NCBI GenBank assembly: GCA_937901905.1
Contig: CALDIF010000061.1
Location: 1-16,870, forward strand
Length of the DNA stretch: 16,870 nucleotides
Source of the DNA: an uncultured Porphyromonadaceae bacterium
Lineage (GTDB): Bacteria; Bacteroidota; Bacteroidia; Bacteroidales; Muribaculaceae
Direction: 5' to 3'
Part shown: piece after piece, positions 1 to 5,563 of the stretch
Position numbering within the stretch: position 1 is the first letter of the stretch
How the letters are laid out: every line of letters starts with the position of its first letter
Notes under the pieces: generated by a model
The model's input: only the letters and a program-made list of their open reading frames with translations
Databases searched by the model: none
Told to the model about the DNA's origin: nothing
Translations under genes and position numbers: made by a program

Positions 1-1
1 C

Positions 2-1069
2 ATCGTTGAAGTTGTTGACCGCAGCGGCGGGTTTAACTTTGTGAGACATTTATTAAAGACATCAAACAAGCGAGCCTTGTTGTGGCGCATCGCTGTGATG
101 ACGTTCCTATTGAGTGCCATTTTGGACAACCTCACAACAAGTATCGTGATGATCATGTTACTACGCAAACTTGTACCGTCACACGTTGACCGCATGATTT
201 ACGGTGCCGTAATCATCGTTGCAGCCAACTCCGGCGGGGCGTTCTCGCCCATCGGAGATGTAACGACAATCATGCTGTGGAATATGAATCTTGTCACAGC
301 AAGTGGTATTATACTCAAGTTGCTCCTTCCTTCGTTAGTTTCCATGGTGATTCCTGTTGCTCTGTTGCAATTCATGCTCAACGGTGAACTGTCGGTTGCC
401 ATGGCGGATGGTGACACAATTGACACCGACAGTCGACTGACCGACTGTCAACGCAAAGCGGTATTCATTCTCGGTGTTGGCGGACTGATAAGCGTGCCGG
501 TATTCCGAGCAATCACCGGTTTGTCTCCTTTCATGGGAATTTTGCTTGTCTTGGCTGTGTTGTGGATTACTACCGAGGTATTTTATCGCAACGCGAGCGA
601 TGACAATGAACACACGACAGGTCGTGTAGGCAGTTTACTGTCACACATTGATATGGCAACCATATTATTCTTTTTAGGCATCTTGATGGCTGTAAATTGC
701 TTGAGACAAATAGGTGTGCTCTCATTGACCGGCGAATGGTTAGACCGGACAAGTGGAGGCAATCACTACATCGTCACTGCAATAATAGGCGTTTTATCGA
801 GTATTGTAGATAATGTTCCGCTTGTAGCGGGTTGTATAGGAATGTATCCTGTAGCCGAAGCCGGGGCGTTTGCCATTGACGGTGTCTTTTGGCAACTTCT
901 CGCCTACTGTGCCGGTGTGGGCGGTTCCATACTGATTATAGGTTCGGCAGCCGGAGTTGTCGTGATGGGGTTGGAAAAAATCTCATTCGGGTGGTACATG
1001 CGACACATCACTCCGGTTGTTATTGCCGGATACTTGGCAGGCATGGTCTGTTACATGATTTGCAACTGA
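2..1069 (+). CDS. nhaD: NhaD-type Na+/H+ antiporter, 5' end cut off by window edge
   Basis: This is an inner-membrane protein expected to exchange Na+ (or Li+) for protons. The reading frame is open from base 2. A GTG at 41 could serve as a start, but the codons before it read IVEVVDRSGGFNF, which resembles the conserved NhaD stretch just before this point. The gene therefore most likely begins left of the window and only the C-terminal portion is present. Visible NhaD/ArsB-like signatures are SAILDNLTTSIV near base 120, SPIGDVTTIMLW near 250 and SSIVDNVPLVAG near 800. These are the paired half-helix motifs with membrane-buried Asp residues. Several hydrophobic segments follow each motif. The stop is TGA at 1067-1069. 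No hairpin terminator is visible before the next promoter. The family call is strong; ion specificity is inferred from family only. Confidence 0.9.
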   Translation: MVEVVDRSGGFNFVRHLLKTSNKRALLWRIAVMTFLLSAILDNLTTSIVMIMLLRKLVPSHVDRMIYGAVIIVAANSGGAFSPIGDVTTIMLWNMNLVTASGIILKLLLPSLVSMVIPVALLQFMLNGELSVAMADGDTIDTDSRLTDCQRKAVFILGVGGLISVPVFRAITGLSPFMGILLVLAVLWITTEVFYRNASDDNEHTTGRVGSLLSHIDMATILFFLGILMAVNCLRQIGVLSLTGEWLDRTSGGNHYIVTAIIGVLSSIVDNVPLVAGCIGMYPVAEAGAFAIDGVFWQLLAYCAGVGGSILIIGSAAGVVVMGLEKISFGWYMRHITPVVIAGYLAGMVCYMICN

Positions 1070-1086
1070 GGTATTCGGCATAGTAA

Positions 1087-1118
1087 TTTGTGCATTTCAC
1101 TTACAACTTATATCTTTG
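1087..1118 (+). promoter_or_regulatory. Bacteroidetes-type promoter for the fRMsr-TonB-HMA operon
   Basis: TTTG at 1087-1090 and TATCTTTG at 1111-1118 are separated by 20 bases. This matches the Bacteroidetes sigma consensus TTTG, 19-21 bases, TAnnTTTG. It lies 38 bases before the fRMsr start codon and after the nhaD stop, so it can drive the three-gene unit that follows. Confidence 0.8.
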
Positions 1119-1156
1119 TGCGCTGATCTATTTATTAATTACAGACCTGCCACAAG

Positions 1157-1630
1157 ATGAAAGACAAACGAGCGCAATACGACGAAGTGTTGAAGCAGTT
1201 CGCCGCACTCGCCGAGGGCGAGCACGATGCTACCGCACTGATGGCAAATGCCGCCGCATTGCTACACGAGGCGATGGGCGAACGATTTTTTTGGACGGGC
1301 TTCTACATCGTGAAAAACAATGAGTTGTTATTGGGGCCGTTTCAAGGCACTGTTGCGTGTATGCACATCGCTCGTGGTCGAGGTGTGTGTGGCACGGCAT
1401 GGGAACGTGCCACCACACTCGTTGTACCCGACGTGGAGCAATTCCCGGGACACATCGCCTGCAGCGCGCTGTCGCGCAGCGAAATAGTTGTACCCGTCAT
1501 TGATGACAGAGGCACGGTGCGCGCCGTTCTCGACATTGACAGCAGGGAAACGGACGCATTCGATGATATTGACGCCGACGCGCTGCAGCAACTGACCGAT
1601 ATTCTTGCCCTCCACATTGCTTGGCAATGA
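1157..1630 (+). CDS. msrC: Free methionine-(R)-sulfoxide reductase (GAF-domain fRMsr)
   Basis: This cytoplasmic single-GAF-domain enzyme reduces free L-methionine-(R)-sulfoxide to methionine, using thioredoxin-type electrons. The protein is 157 residues, the normal size for the family. Three cysteines lie at positions 68 (TVAC), 78 (GVCG) and 102 (HIAC). Their spacing of 10 and 24 residues equals that of the catalytic and resolving cysteines 84, 94 and 118 of Escherichia coli fRMsr. The motifs FFWTGFYIV (44-52), LLLGPFQG (57-64), RGVCGTAW (75-82) and LDIDS (125-129) are typical. ATG 1157 is the first ATG after the promoter; no strong ribosome-binding site is visible. The stop codon overlaps the next start as ATGA at 1627-1630, which suggests translational coupling to the TonB receptor. 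The gene appears intact, including a run of seven T near 1287. Confidence 0.93.
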   Translation: MKDKRAQYDEVLKQFAALAEGEHDATALMANAAALLHEAMGERFFWTGFYIVKNNELLLGPFQGTVACMHIARGRGVCGTAWERATTLVVPDVEQFPGHIACSALSRSEIVVPVIDDRGTVRAVLDIDSRETDAFDDIDADALQQLTDILALHIAWQ

Positions 1631-2412
1631 GCCGTCTCGCCTTTTACATATTGACGGCTGCTATTTTGGGGAACGCTCACTTGGCGACTGCCGATGAACC
1701 GGCTGACTCGGCTGTAATGTCAGGGGAATTGAACGAGGTTGTTGTTGAGGGACGTGTTTTGGGCAATTATCGTCACAGCGGTGCAGTCAACTCACGCGAA
1801 ATAATCAGTGCTGCCGGCTTGAAAAAGATGGCATGTTGCACGCTCGCCGAGTCGTTCGAAAACTCGGCAAGCGTGAGCGTGGGTTATAGCGATGCCATCA
1901 GCGGAGCCCGTCAAATCAAGATGTTGGGACTTGCCGGAACCTATGTTCAAATGCTTGACGAGAGTCGTCCCGTCATGCGGGGTATGAGTGCGCCTTATTC
2001 GTTAAGTTACACTCCGGGCGATTGGTTGCAGTCAATCCAAGTTTCAAAAGGTGTTTCAAGCGTCACCGCCGGACATGATGCCATTACAGGACAAATCAAC
2101 CTCGAATACCGCAAGTCCACAGGTGACGAAAGACTCCATACCAACTTCTACTTCGATGACATGCTCCACCCCGAACTGACGCTGACCTCGGCACTGCATC
2201 TCACCGACGACAAGAACGTGTCGACAATCATCATGGCACATGGCTCGTGGGACACCGATTGGCGCGAAATGAGTGCTATGGATCGCAACAAAGACGGTTT
2301 CCGCGACCTGCCGCGTACACGCCGATTAGATATTGCAAACCGCTGGTTGTGGTTGACACCGGGGGGGTGCAAGTGCGTTGGGGCACACGCTTCACGACCG
2401 AGCGACGCTTAG
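1627..2412 (+). CDS. TonB-dependent receptor, N-terminal fragment (signal peptide and plug)
   Basis: This is the upstream half of the broken receptor gene. ATG 1627 is preferred over the in-frame TTG at 1621 because it forms the ATGA overlap with the fRMsr stop and leaves a clean signal peptide (hydrophobic ILTAAILGNAHLATA, probable cleavage near ADEP). The plug domain spans roughly residues 35-160. It includes SGARQIKMLGLAGTYVQML, the YTPGDWLQSIQVSKG stretch and GHDAITGQINLEY, which are typical plug landmarks. No N-terminal carboxypeptidase-like extension is present. After the G7 run at 2361-2367 the frame encodes an unrelated tail (CKCVGAHASRPSDA) and stops at 2410-2412. Translated alone it would be a plug with only the first barrel strands and could not form a receptor. 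Confidence 0.8.
   Translation: MSRLAFYILTAAILGNAHLATADEPADSAVMSGELNEVVVEGRVLGNYRHSGAVNSREIISAAGLKKMACCTLAESFENSASVSVGYSDAISGARQIKMLGLAGTYVQMLDESRPVMRGMSAPYSLSYTPGDWLQSIQVSKGVSSVTAGHDAITGQINLEYRKSTGDERLHTNFYFDDMLHPELTLTSALHLTDDKNVSTIIMAHGSWDTDWREMSAMDRNKDGFRDLPRTRRLDIANRWLWLTPGGCKCVGAHASRPSDA
2361..2367 (+). other. G7 homopolymer at the frameshift site
   Basis: Seven consecutive G follow CACC inside the TonB receptor gene. Frame 1 is receptor-like up to the run and frame 3 is receptor-like after it. Eight G would keep the gene in frame. The context CCG GGG GGG T also lets tRNAs re-pair after a slip of one base. Confidence 0.85.
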
Positions 2413-3791
2413 GCGGACAGGTTAACTTCAAGCACAATGCGGTCGGTGTCTCTACTCAGTCCGTCCCCGATTTATACGGTTCGCACATTGCCAATCGCGA
2501 TGCCGATGTATACGCCAAAGTCGGTATTCCTCTACCTCATGTCATCACCGACCTTGACGGCAATGAGGTGCAAGACAACGTGGCTGTCATTGTCGACTTC
2601 GAGCATTTCGACACCGACTCTTATTTCGGTCTCAACAGTTATCACGGTCATGAGAATTCCATTACGTTAAACCTCCGCACCGACCTCCACTTTGCATCAT
2701 GGTCATCAATTGCAGCCGGCATACAAGGCGGACTGAACTTCATGCGCGGTTCGCTGTCACAACACACAATGGCATCGGTTGAAACTACGCTGCCCCCACA
2801 ATCGGTATCTTCACTCTTTCTCGACGAACGGCTCAATGAGCGTGAGATAGGTGTATATGCCGAGTGGAACATCACCCGTGGAGCGGTAACTGTTGTTGTG
2901 GGATTGCGAGGTGATTACAACAATATTGCCGACCGTTTCATCATCACACCTCGCGCTCATGTCAAGTGGAATGCCTCAAGACGCACAACACTGCGAACCT
3001 CTATCGGTACCGGCTATCGCACACCGCGTGCCATCATCGAAAACATCGGCATGCTCGCCACCGGTTACAATATCTTGATTCCCGACGGCAATGACCTATA
3101 CAGTCGCGAACAAGCATTTACAACCGGTGGTAGCATCACTCAAACGTTTCGTCTCGGACAAGATGACAATGCCTCAATAAGTCTTGATTTCTTTCACACG
3201 GCGCTTAATCGTTCTCTTGTTGTCACACAAGAACCTATACCTTACTCGTTTTTACTGTTCAACTCAAGCCGCACCAACACCACCGACACATGGCAAGTTG
3301 ATTTGAACTGGAGTCCGGTCAGTCGCCTTGACATCTTGGCTACGGCACGCTTCACCCACAGTCGACTTGCACTGCCCTCAGGCAACACATCAAGCATTGG
3401 AGAATTCACAGTCGGTGATTTCAAGCACGTTGCTCGCCCTCTCATGAGTCGTTTCAAGGGGTTACTGAATATCTCCTACTCAACACGATTCAAAATATGG
3501 GCATTTGATGTGACGGCACAACTCAACGGCAGCGCGCGCGTTCCCGTCGTTACAGACAATACGGTCTCATCATATAACTCACCGGTTTATGCACAATTAT
3601 TTGCTCAGGTAACCCACAAAATCGGGCAAACCGAGGTGTATCTCGGTTGTGAAAACATCACCGGCTACCGGCAACCGAATCCTATTATAGGAGCCGACAA
3701 TCCCTATGACAAAACGTTCAACTCGGCCAACGTATGGGGACCGATGATGGGTCGCAAGTTTTATGCCGGAATACGTTGGAACATTTACTGA
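2367..3791 (+). CDS. TonB-dependent receptor, C-terminal fragment (beta barrel)
   Basis: This is the downstream half of the broken receptor gene, in the frame one base back from the first half. True receptor sequence begins at the GTG at 2367 (VQVRWGTRF). The frame is open further upstream, from an ATG at 2247, but that stretch is out-of-frame noise relative to the family. The remainder has alternating hydrophobic and polar strands expected of a 22-strand barrel. Landmarks are GVYAEWNI, LRTSIGTGYRTPR, TNTTDTWQVDLNW and the terminal RKFYAGIRWNIY. It lacks a signal peptide of its own, so it would work only if a frameshift or slippage event joins it to the first half. The TGA stop at 3789-3791 is followed 35 bases later by the HMA gene. 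Confidence 0.75.
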   Translation: MQVRWGTRFTTERRLGGQVNFKHNAVGVSTQSVPDLYGSHIANRDADVYAKVGIPLPHVITDLDGNEVQDNVAVIVDFEHFDTDSYFGLNSYHGHENSITLNLRTDLHFASWSSIAAGIQGGLNFMRGSLSQHTMASVETTLPPQSVSSLFLDERLNEREIGVYAEWNITRGAVTVVVGLRGDYNNIADRFIITPRAHVKWNASRRTTLRTSIGTGYRTPRAIIENIGMLATGYNILIPDGNDLYSREQAFTTGGSITQTFRLGQDDNASISLDFFHTALNRSLVVTQEPIPYSFLLFNSSRTNTTDTWQVDLNWSPVSRLDILATARFTHSRLALPSGNTSSIGEFTVGDFKHVARPLMSRFKGLLNISYSTRFKIWAFDVTAQLNGSARVPVVTDNTVSSYNSPVYAQLFAQVTHKIGQTEVYLGCENITGYRQPNPIIGADNPYDKTFNSANVWGPMMGRKFYAGIRWNIY

Positions 3792-3820
3792 AGCACAATA
3801 TTAACACGACCAATATTTAC

Positions 3821-3825
3821 AAGGA
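3821..3825 (+). promoter_or_regulatory. AAGGA ribosome-binding site of the HMA gene
   Basis: AAGGA lies immediately before ATG 3827. It is one of the few Shine-Dalgarno-like sites in this window. It supports this start over an in-frame ATG at 3734 that lies inside the receptor gene. The spacing of one base is short. Confidence 0.4.
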
Positions 3826-3826
3826 C

Positions 3827-4180
3827 ATGAAAAAACTGACTTTAACACTGCTCGCGCTACTCATTAGTTTGAGCCTTAATGTCGTGGCGAAAGACAAAAC
3901 ACCGGCTACAATCGTCACCACGACTTACGACACCGATATTCACTGCGAGAATTGTTCTATCAAGATCATGAACAACGTGCCGGCATTGGGCAAGGGTATC
4001 AAGGACGTCGTTGTTGACATTGAGCGAAAGCAAGTAACCGTGAGTTACGACAGTCTCAAGAACAACGAGCAGAACATCATTAAAGGCTTCGCCAAACTGC
4101 ACGTCAACGCTGTTGCCGCAGAGAAAGCGACGAAATGCTATGACACACATGGTGACGCAACGCACAACTGTTGCCACTGA
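3827..4180 (+). CDS. Exported heavy-metal-associated (HMA) domain protein
   Basis: This 117-residue protein begins with a Sec-type signal peptide (MKKLTLTLLALLISLSLNVVA), so it should act in the periplasm or envelope. One HMA/ferredoxin-like domain covers about residues 28-98. Its metal motif is HCENC (C40, C43) in place of the common GMTCxxC. The fold order is preserved: TYDTDIHCENC, a helix SIKIMNNVP, VVVDIERKQVTVSYD and a second helix. The C-terminal tail is rich in metal ligands: C104, H108, H113, C115, C116 and H117. Copper or another soft metal is likely from the family, but the metal is not shown. Position directly after the TonB receptor suggests that it receives or senses metal brought in by that receptor. 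The in-frame upstream ATG at 3734 is inside the receptor gene and would remove the signal peptide from the N terminus. Confidence 0.88.
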   Translation: MKKLTLTLLALLISLSLNVVAKDKTPATIVTTTYDTDIHCENCSIKIMNNVPALGKGIKDVVVDIERKQVTVSYDSLKNNEQNIIKGFAKLHVNAVAAEKATKCYDTHGDATHNCCH

Positions 4181-4251
4181 TTGTCCGGCTACAACCTGAC
4201 GATTGTCAATGTCCGTAACAGGGCACTCATCACAGTAAACCTCAATTTACA

Positions 4252-4303
4252 ACAACGTGGTCGGTGGTTTCGCTGTTCAAAGCGAAGCCACCGACCACGT
4301 TGT
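4252..4303. terminator. Long hairpin, probable bidirectional terminator
   Basis: Left arm 4252-4274 and right arm 4281-4303 are reverse complements over 23 bases with a single G-T wobble, around the 6-base loop GTTCAA. It lies 71 bases after the HMA stop and between convergent genes, so termination of either transcript is the natural role. No clear U tract follows on either strand. The right arm overlaps the next hairpin. Confidence 0.65.
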
Positions 4304-4326
4304 CATGAGCGGCGCTCATGACAACG
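4298..4326. repeat. Second hairpin sharing CGTTGT with the first
   Basis: Arms 4298-4310 and 4314-4326 are perfect 13-base reverse complements (CGTTGTCATGAGC) around GGC. Bases 4298-4303 also form part of the right arm of the 4252-4303 hairpin, so the two structures cannot both form fully. The element ends 2 bases before the stop codon of the minus-strand gene. Confidence 0.75.
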
Positions 4327-4328
4327 AC

Positions 4329-4733
4329 CTAAAAATCGTACGGGTAGATGCGCTTGATGCGCACCTCATCGTAGTTGACCTTTACCTCATCGTGCGCATC
4401 GTGAATTGTCACACCTGCAATCTCACTCATGATGGCATCTACACGACGAGCCGCATACTCAACCTCACTGACAAAGCGGAAACGCGCCAACTCCCAATCG
4501 TCGTCCATGCCGATGCGCATCGCGGCACGATAGCGGTTTAATGCCGTTAACGGCAGTCCCACCTGTTCAGCCAGTTTACCGAGTGCAATATTGCCACACA
4601 CTCGTTGCCTCGGATCTATAACTGTTGACAACTCTGCCAAACGTTCATGCTCCACACGGACATATTCGGCAGTACTCATCATTTCAACCGAGCCGTCGGG
4701 CTCAACACTCGCCACTCTCACAAATTTCTTCAT
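4329..4733 (-). CDS. Hypothetical protein, 134 residues
   Basis: I do not recognise this protein. It has no signal peptide, no membrane segment and no known catalytic motif. It is charged and probably cytoplasmic. The central part (about residues 25-70) reads as helices, with AEYVRVEHERLAELSTVI followed by NIALGKLAEQVGLPLTAL. The latter could be a helix-turn-helix-like pair, but the similarity is weak. A second helix-rich stretch (WELARFRFVSEVEYAARRV) and a strand-like end (KVNYDEVRIKRIYPYDF) follow. The start MKKFVRV at 4733 is the first ATG of a long open frame. No strong ribosome-binding site or promoter is evident, so read-through from the tRNA promoter upstream on the same strand is possible. 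Codon use resembles its neighbours. It is convergent with the HMA gene and separated from it by the hairpins at 4252-4326. Confidence 0.7.
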   Translation of the reverse strand: MKKFVRVASVEPDGSVEMMSTAEYVRVEHERLAELSTVIDPRQRVCGNIALGKLAEQVGLPLTALNRYRAAMRIGMDDDWELARFRFVSEVEYAARRVDAIMSEIAGVTIHDAHDEVKVNYDEVRIKRIYPYDF

Positions 4734-4810
4734 AATACATTTGATAAAGAGTTAAACAATATGAAAATGAACTCGTTATCGCATGCTTGTGATTGTCGGT
4801 AAACATACCA

Positions 4811-4886
4811 CAAGGGTGCACAATAACCCCTGCGAGCCGGACAACACCTGTCACGGACATCGCCATGCGATTATTATGCACCCTTG
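4811..4886. repeat. 16-base inverted repeat with 44-base loop
   Basis: Arms 4811-4826 (CAAGGGTGCACAATAA) and 4871-4886 are reverse complements with one mismatch: ten perfect pairs, one mismatch, five pairs. The loop contains a small TGTC-ACG-GACA hairpin. No target-site duplication is visible at the ends. It lies in the gap between the 134-residue gene and the tRNA. Confidence 0.6.
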
Positions 4887-4950
4887 AGTGTGGGAGCGAC
4901 ACTATTTGCTGTTTGTCAAGTAACCATCGGTTAAATATGTTGTTGACAAC

Positions 4951-4968
4951 TGTCGCATTATTGCGACA
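4951..4968. repeat. Short hairpin TGTCGCA-TTAT-TGCGACA
   Basis: A perfect 7-base stem with a 4-base loop lies in the intergenic gap, 60 bases downstream of the tRNA 3' end on the minus strand. An alternative pairing ATTATT/AATAAT overlaps it. The role is unknown. Confidence 0.45.
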
Positions 4969-4995
4969 AATAATGTTTATGTTCTTGATACACGA

Positions 4996-5020
4996 AGTCA
5001 CCGCAAGCGTTGCGGTGACT
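4996..5020 (-). terminator. Hairpin downstream of tRNA-Thr
   Basis: A perfect 11-base stem (AGTCACCGCAA / TTGCGGTGACT) around GCG starts 7 bases beyond the tRNA 3' end on the minus strand. Its position suits 3' end formation of the tRNA transcript. There is no strong U tract after it, so the call rests on the stem and its place. Confidence 0.55.
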
Positions 5021-5027
5021 CGTCATG

Positions 5028-5100
5028 AGCCACGAGCGGGACTCGAACCCGCGACCTTTTCGTTACGAATGAAATGCTCTACCGACTGAGCTATTGTGGC
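5028..5100 (-). tRNA. tRNA-Thr (anticodon CGT)
   Basis: The minus strand gives a full cloverleaf of 73 bases including the discriminator. The acceptor is GCCACAA / TCGTGGC, the D arm is GCTCAGTCGGTAGAGC, and the anticodon loop TTCGTAA has CGT at 34-36, reading the Thr codon ACG. The T arm is GCGGGTTCGAGTCCCGC with an intact TTCGA. The discriminator is T and CCA is not encoded. Two pairs are A-C mismatches: 31-39 at the foot of the anticodon stem and 6-67 in the acceptor. A perfect promoter lies 31 bases upstream. The short leader contains a 6-base hairpin (TCGGAC / GTCCGA, 5104-5122) that ends just before the mature 5' end. Confidence 0.92.
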
Positions 5101-5131
5101 TTGTCGGACGCTACTTGTCCGATTGTGGGTG

Positions 5132-5163
5132 CAAAAGTACAAACATTTTTTGAAACCCACAAA
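5132..5163 (-). promoter_or_regulatory. Promoter of tRNA-Thr
   Basis: On the minus strand TTTG (5160-5163) is followed after 20 bases by TACTTTTG (5132-5139), an exact match to the Bacteroidetes TTTG / TAnnTTTG consensus. The expected transcription start is near 5126, about 25 bases before the mature tRNA. Confidence 0.85.
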
Positions 5164-5196
5164 TTTTGATACTTTTTTGTTTGGTCATTCAACTCG

Positions 5197-5216
5197 CCCA
5201 TCAAATGTTTGATGGG
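5197..5216 (-). terminator. Hairpin after the efflux operon
   Basis: CCCATCAAA and TTTGATGGG form a 9-base inverted repeat around TG; in RNA the loop would open to about 6 bases. It starts 25 bases past the stop of the last efflux-operon gene and just before the tRNA promoter, fitting a terminator. No U tract follows. Confidence 0.45.
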
Positions 5217-5241
5217 TCAAAACCTAAACTTGAAAGCACAA

Positions 5242-5535
5242 TCAAATTGCTTGCTCTACCGGCAATACAAAGGCTCGCATACCGAGTTTAGGGGTTGCCA
5301 CATCGAGTTCATGCAGGTAGTCGAGCACGCGAGCGACATGGTCGTCGTCAACAACAATCATCATTGCCGATGCCATTGACGGCCACGCGTGAGTACCGTA
5401 GTGTGGCACGCCATCAACCGTGCCACGCCCCTGTACCTCTTGCCATGCGGTGAAACCGCGTGCACCCAATCGGGGCAAGGTTTCAACAAGTCGCTCATAA
5501 TATGCTTGGTCAAATGCTATAAATATCGCTTTCAT
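5242..5535 (-). CDS. PII/CutA1-like small protein linked to the RND efflux operon
   Basis: This 97-residue cytoplasmic protein has the size and strand-helix order of the ferredoxin-like PII/CutA1 trimer fold. Strand MKAIFIAF is followed by a helix (YYERLVETLPRLG), then ARGFTAWQEVQGRGT, a loop about 39-55 where PII proteins carry the T-loop, strand MASAMMIVVD, helix HVARVLDYLHELD and a final MRAFVLPV. The segment RGTVDGVPHYGTHAWP replaces the usual PII T-loop and lacks the uridylylated tyrosine context. Related short proteins encoded beside RND pumps in Bacteroidota and Proteobacteria have been called PII-NG or P-II family regulators. It is the last gene of the tolC-MFP-RND operon, 28 bases after the pump, so a role in sensing or controlling the pump or its substrate is inferred. 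Ligand and partner are unknown. Confidence 0.7.
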   Translation of the reverse strand: MKAIFIAFDQAYYERLVETLPRLGARGFTAWQEVQGRGTVDGVPHYGTHAWPSMASAMMIVVDDDHVARVLDYLHELDVATPKLGMRAFVLPVEQAI

Positions 5536-5563
5536 TTGTTGTCAGTTACTACTCTGTTAAAAC

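Larger units (their letters stand above)
1627..3791 (+). pseudogene. TonB-dependent outer-membrane receptor, frameshifted at a G7 run
   Basis: This is one receptor gene read in two frames. Restoring one G in the run at 2361-2367 joins the halves as WLTPGGVQVRWG and gives about 721 residues, a normal receptor length. The product would sit in the outer membrane and import a ligand using TonB energy. The order is signal peptide, TonB-box-like NEVVVEG, plug, then a beta barrel ending in the aromatic sequence FYAGIRWNIY. The plug segment KKMACCTLAESFENSASV, with its Cys-Cys, recalls a Bacteroidales receptor subfamily usually found next to an HMA-domain gene, as here. A metal or metal-complex ligand is therefore plausible but inferred. 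The break could be a real mutation, a slippery or phase-variable G run, or an assembly error. Apart from this one indel, no premature stop interrupts either half, so any loss would be recent. Confidence 0.85.

Noticed and set aside
41..1069. Complete antiporter gene starting at GTG 41
   Set aside because: The frame is open to base 2 and the residues before the GTG match the expected NhaD sequence, so the gene is cut by the window edge.
4811..4886. Miniature inverted-repeat transposable element
   Set aside because: There is no target-site duplication and no second copy in the window; it is listed only as an inverted repeat.
4702..5089. Open frames of about 98 residues on both strands in the gap
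   Set aside because: They cross inverted repeats, and the plus-strand frame runs into the tRNA; composition is not protein-like.
5104..5122. TCGGAC / GTCCGA hairpin as a terminator
   Set aside because: It lies between the tRNA promoter and the tRNA, so it is part of the tRNA leader and not a terminator.
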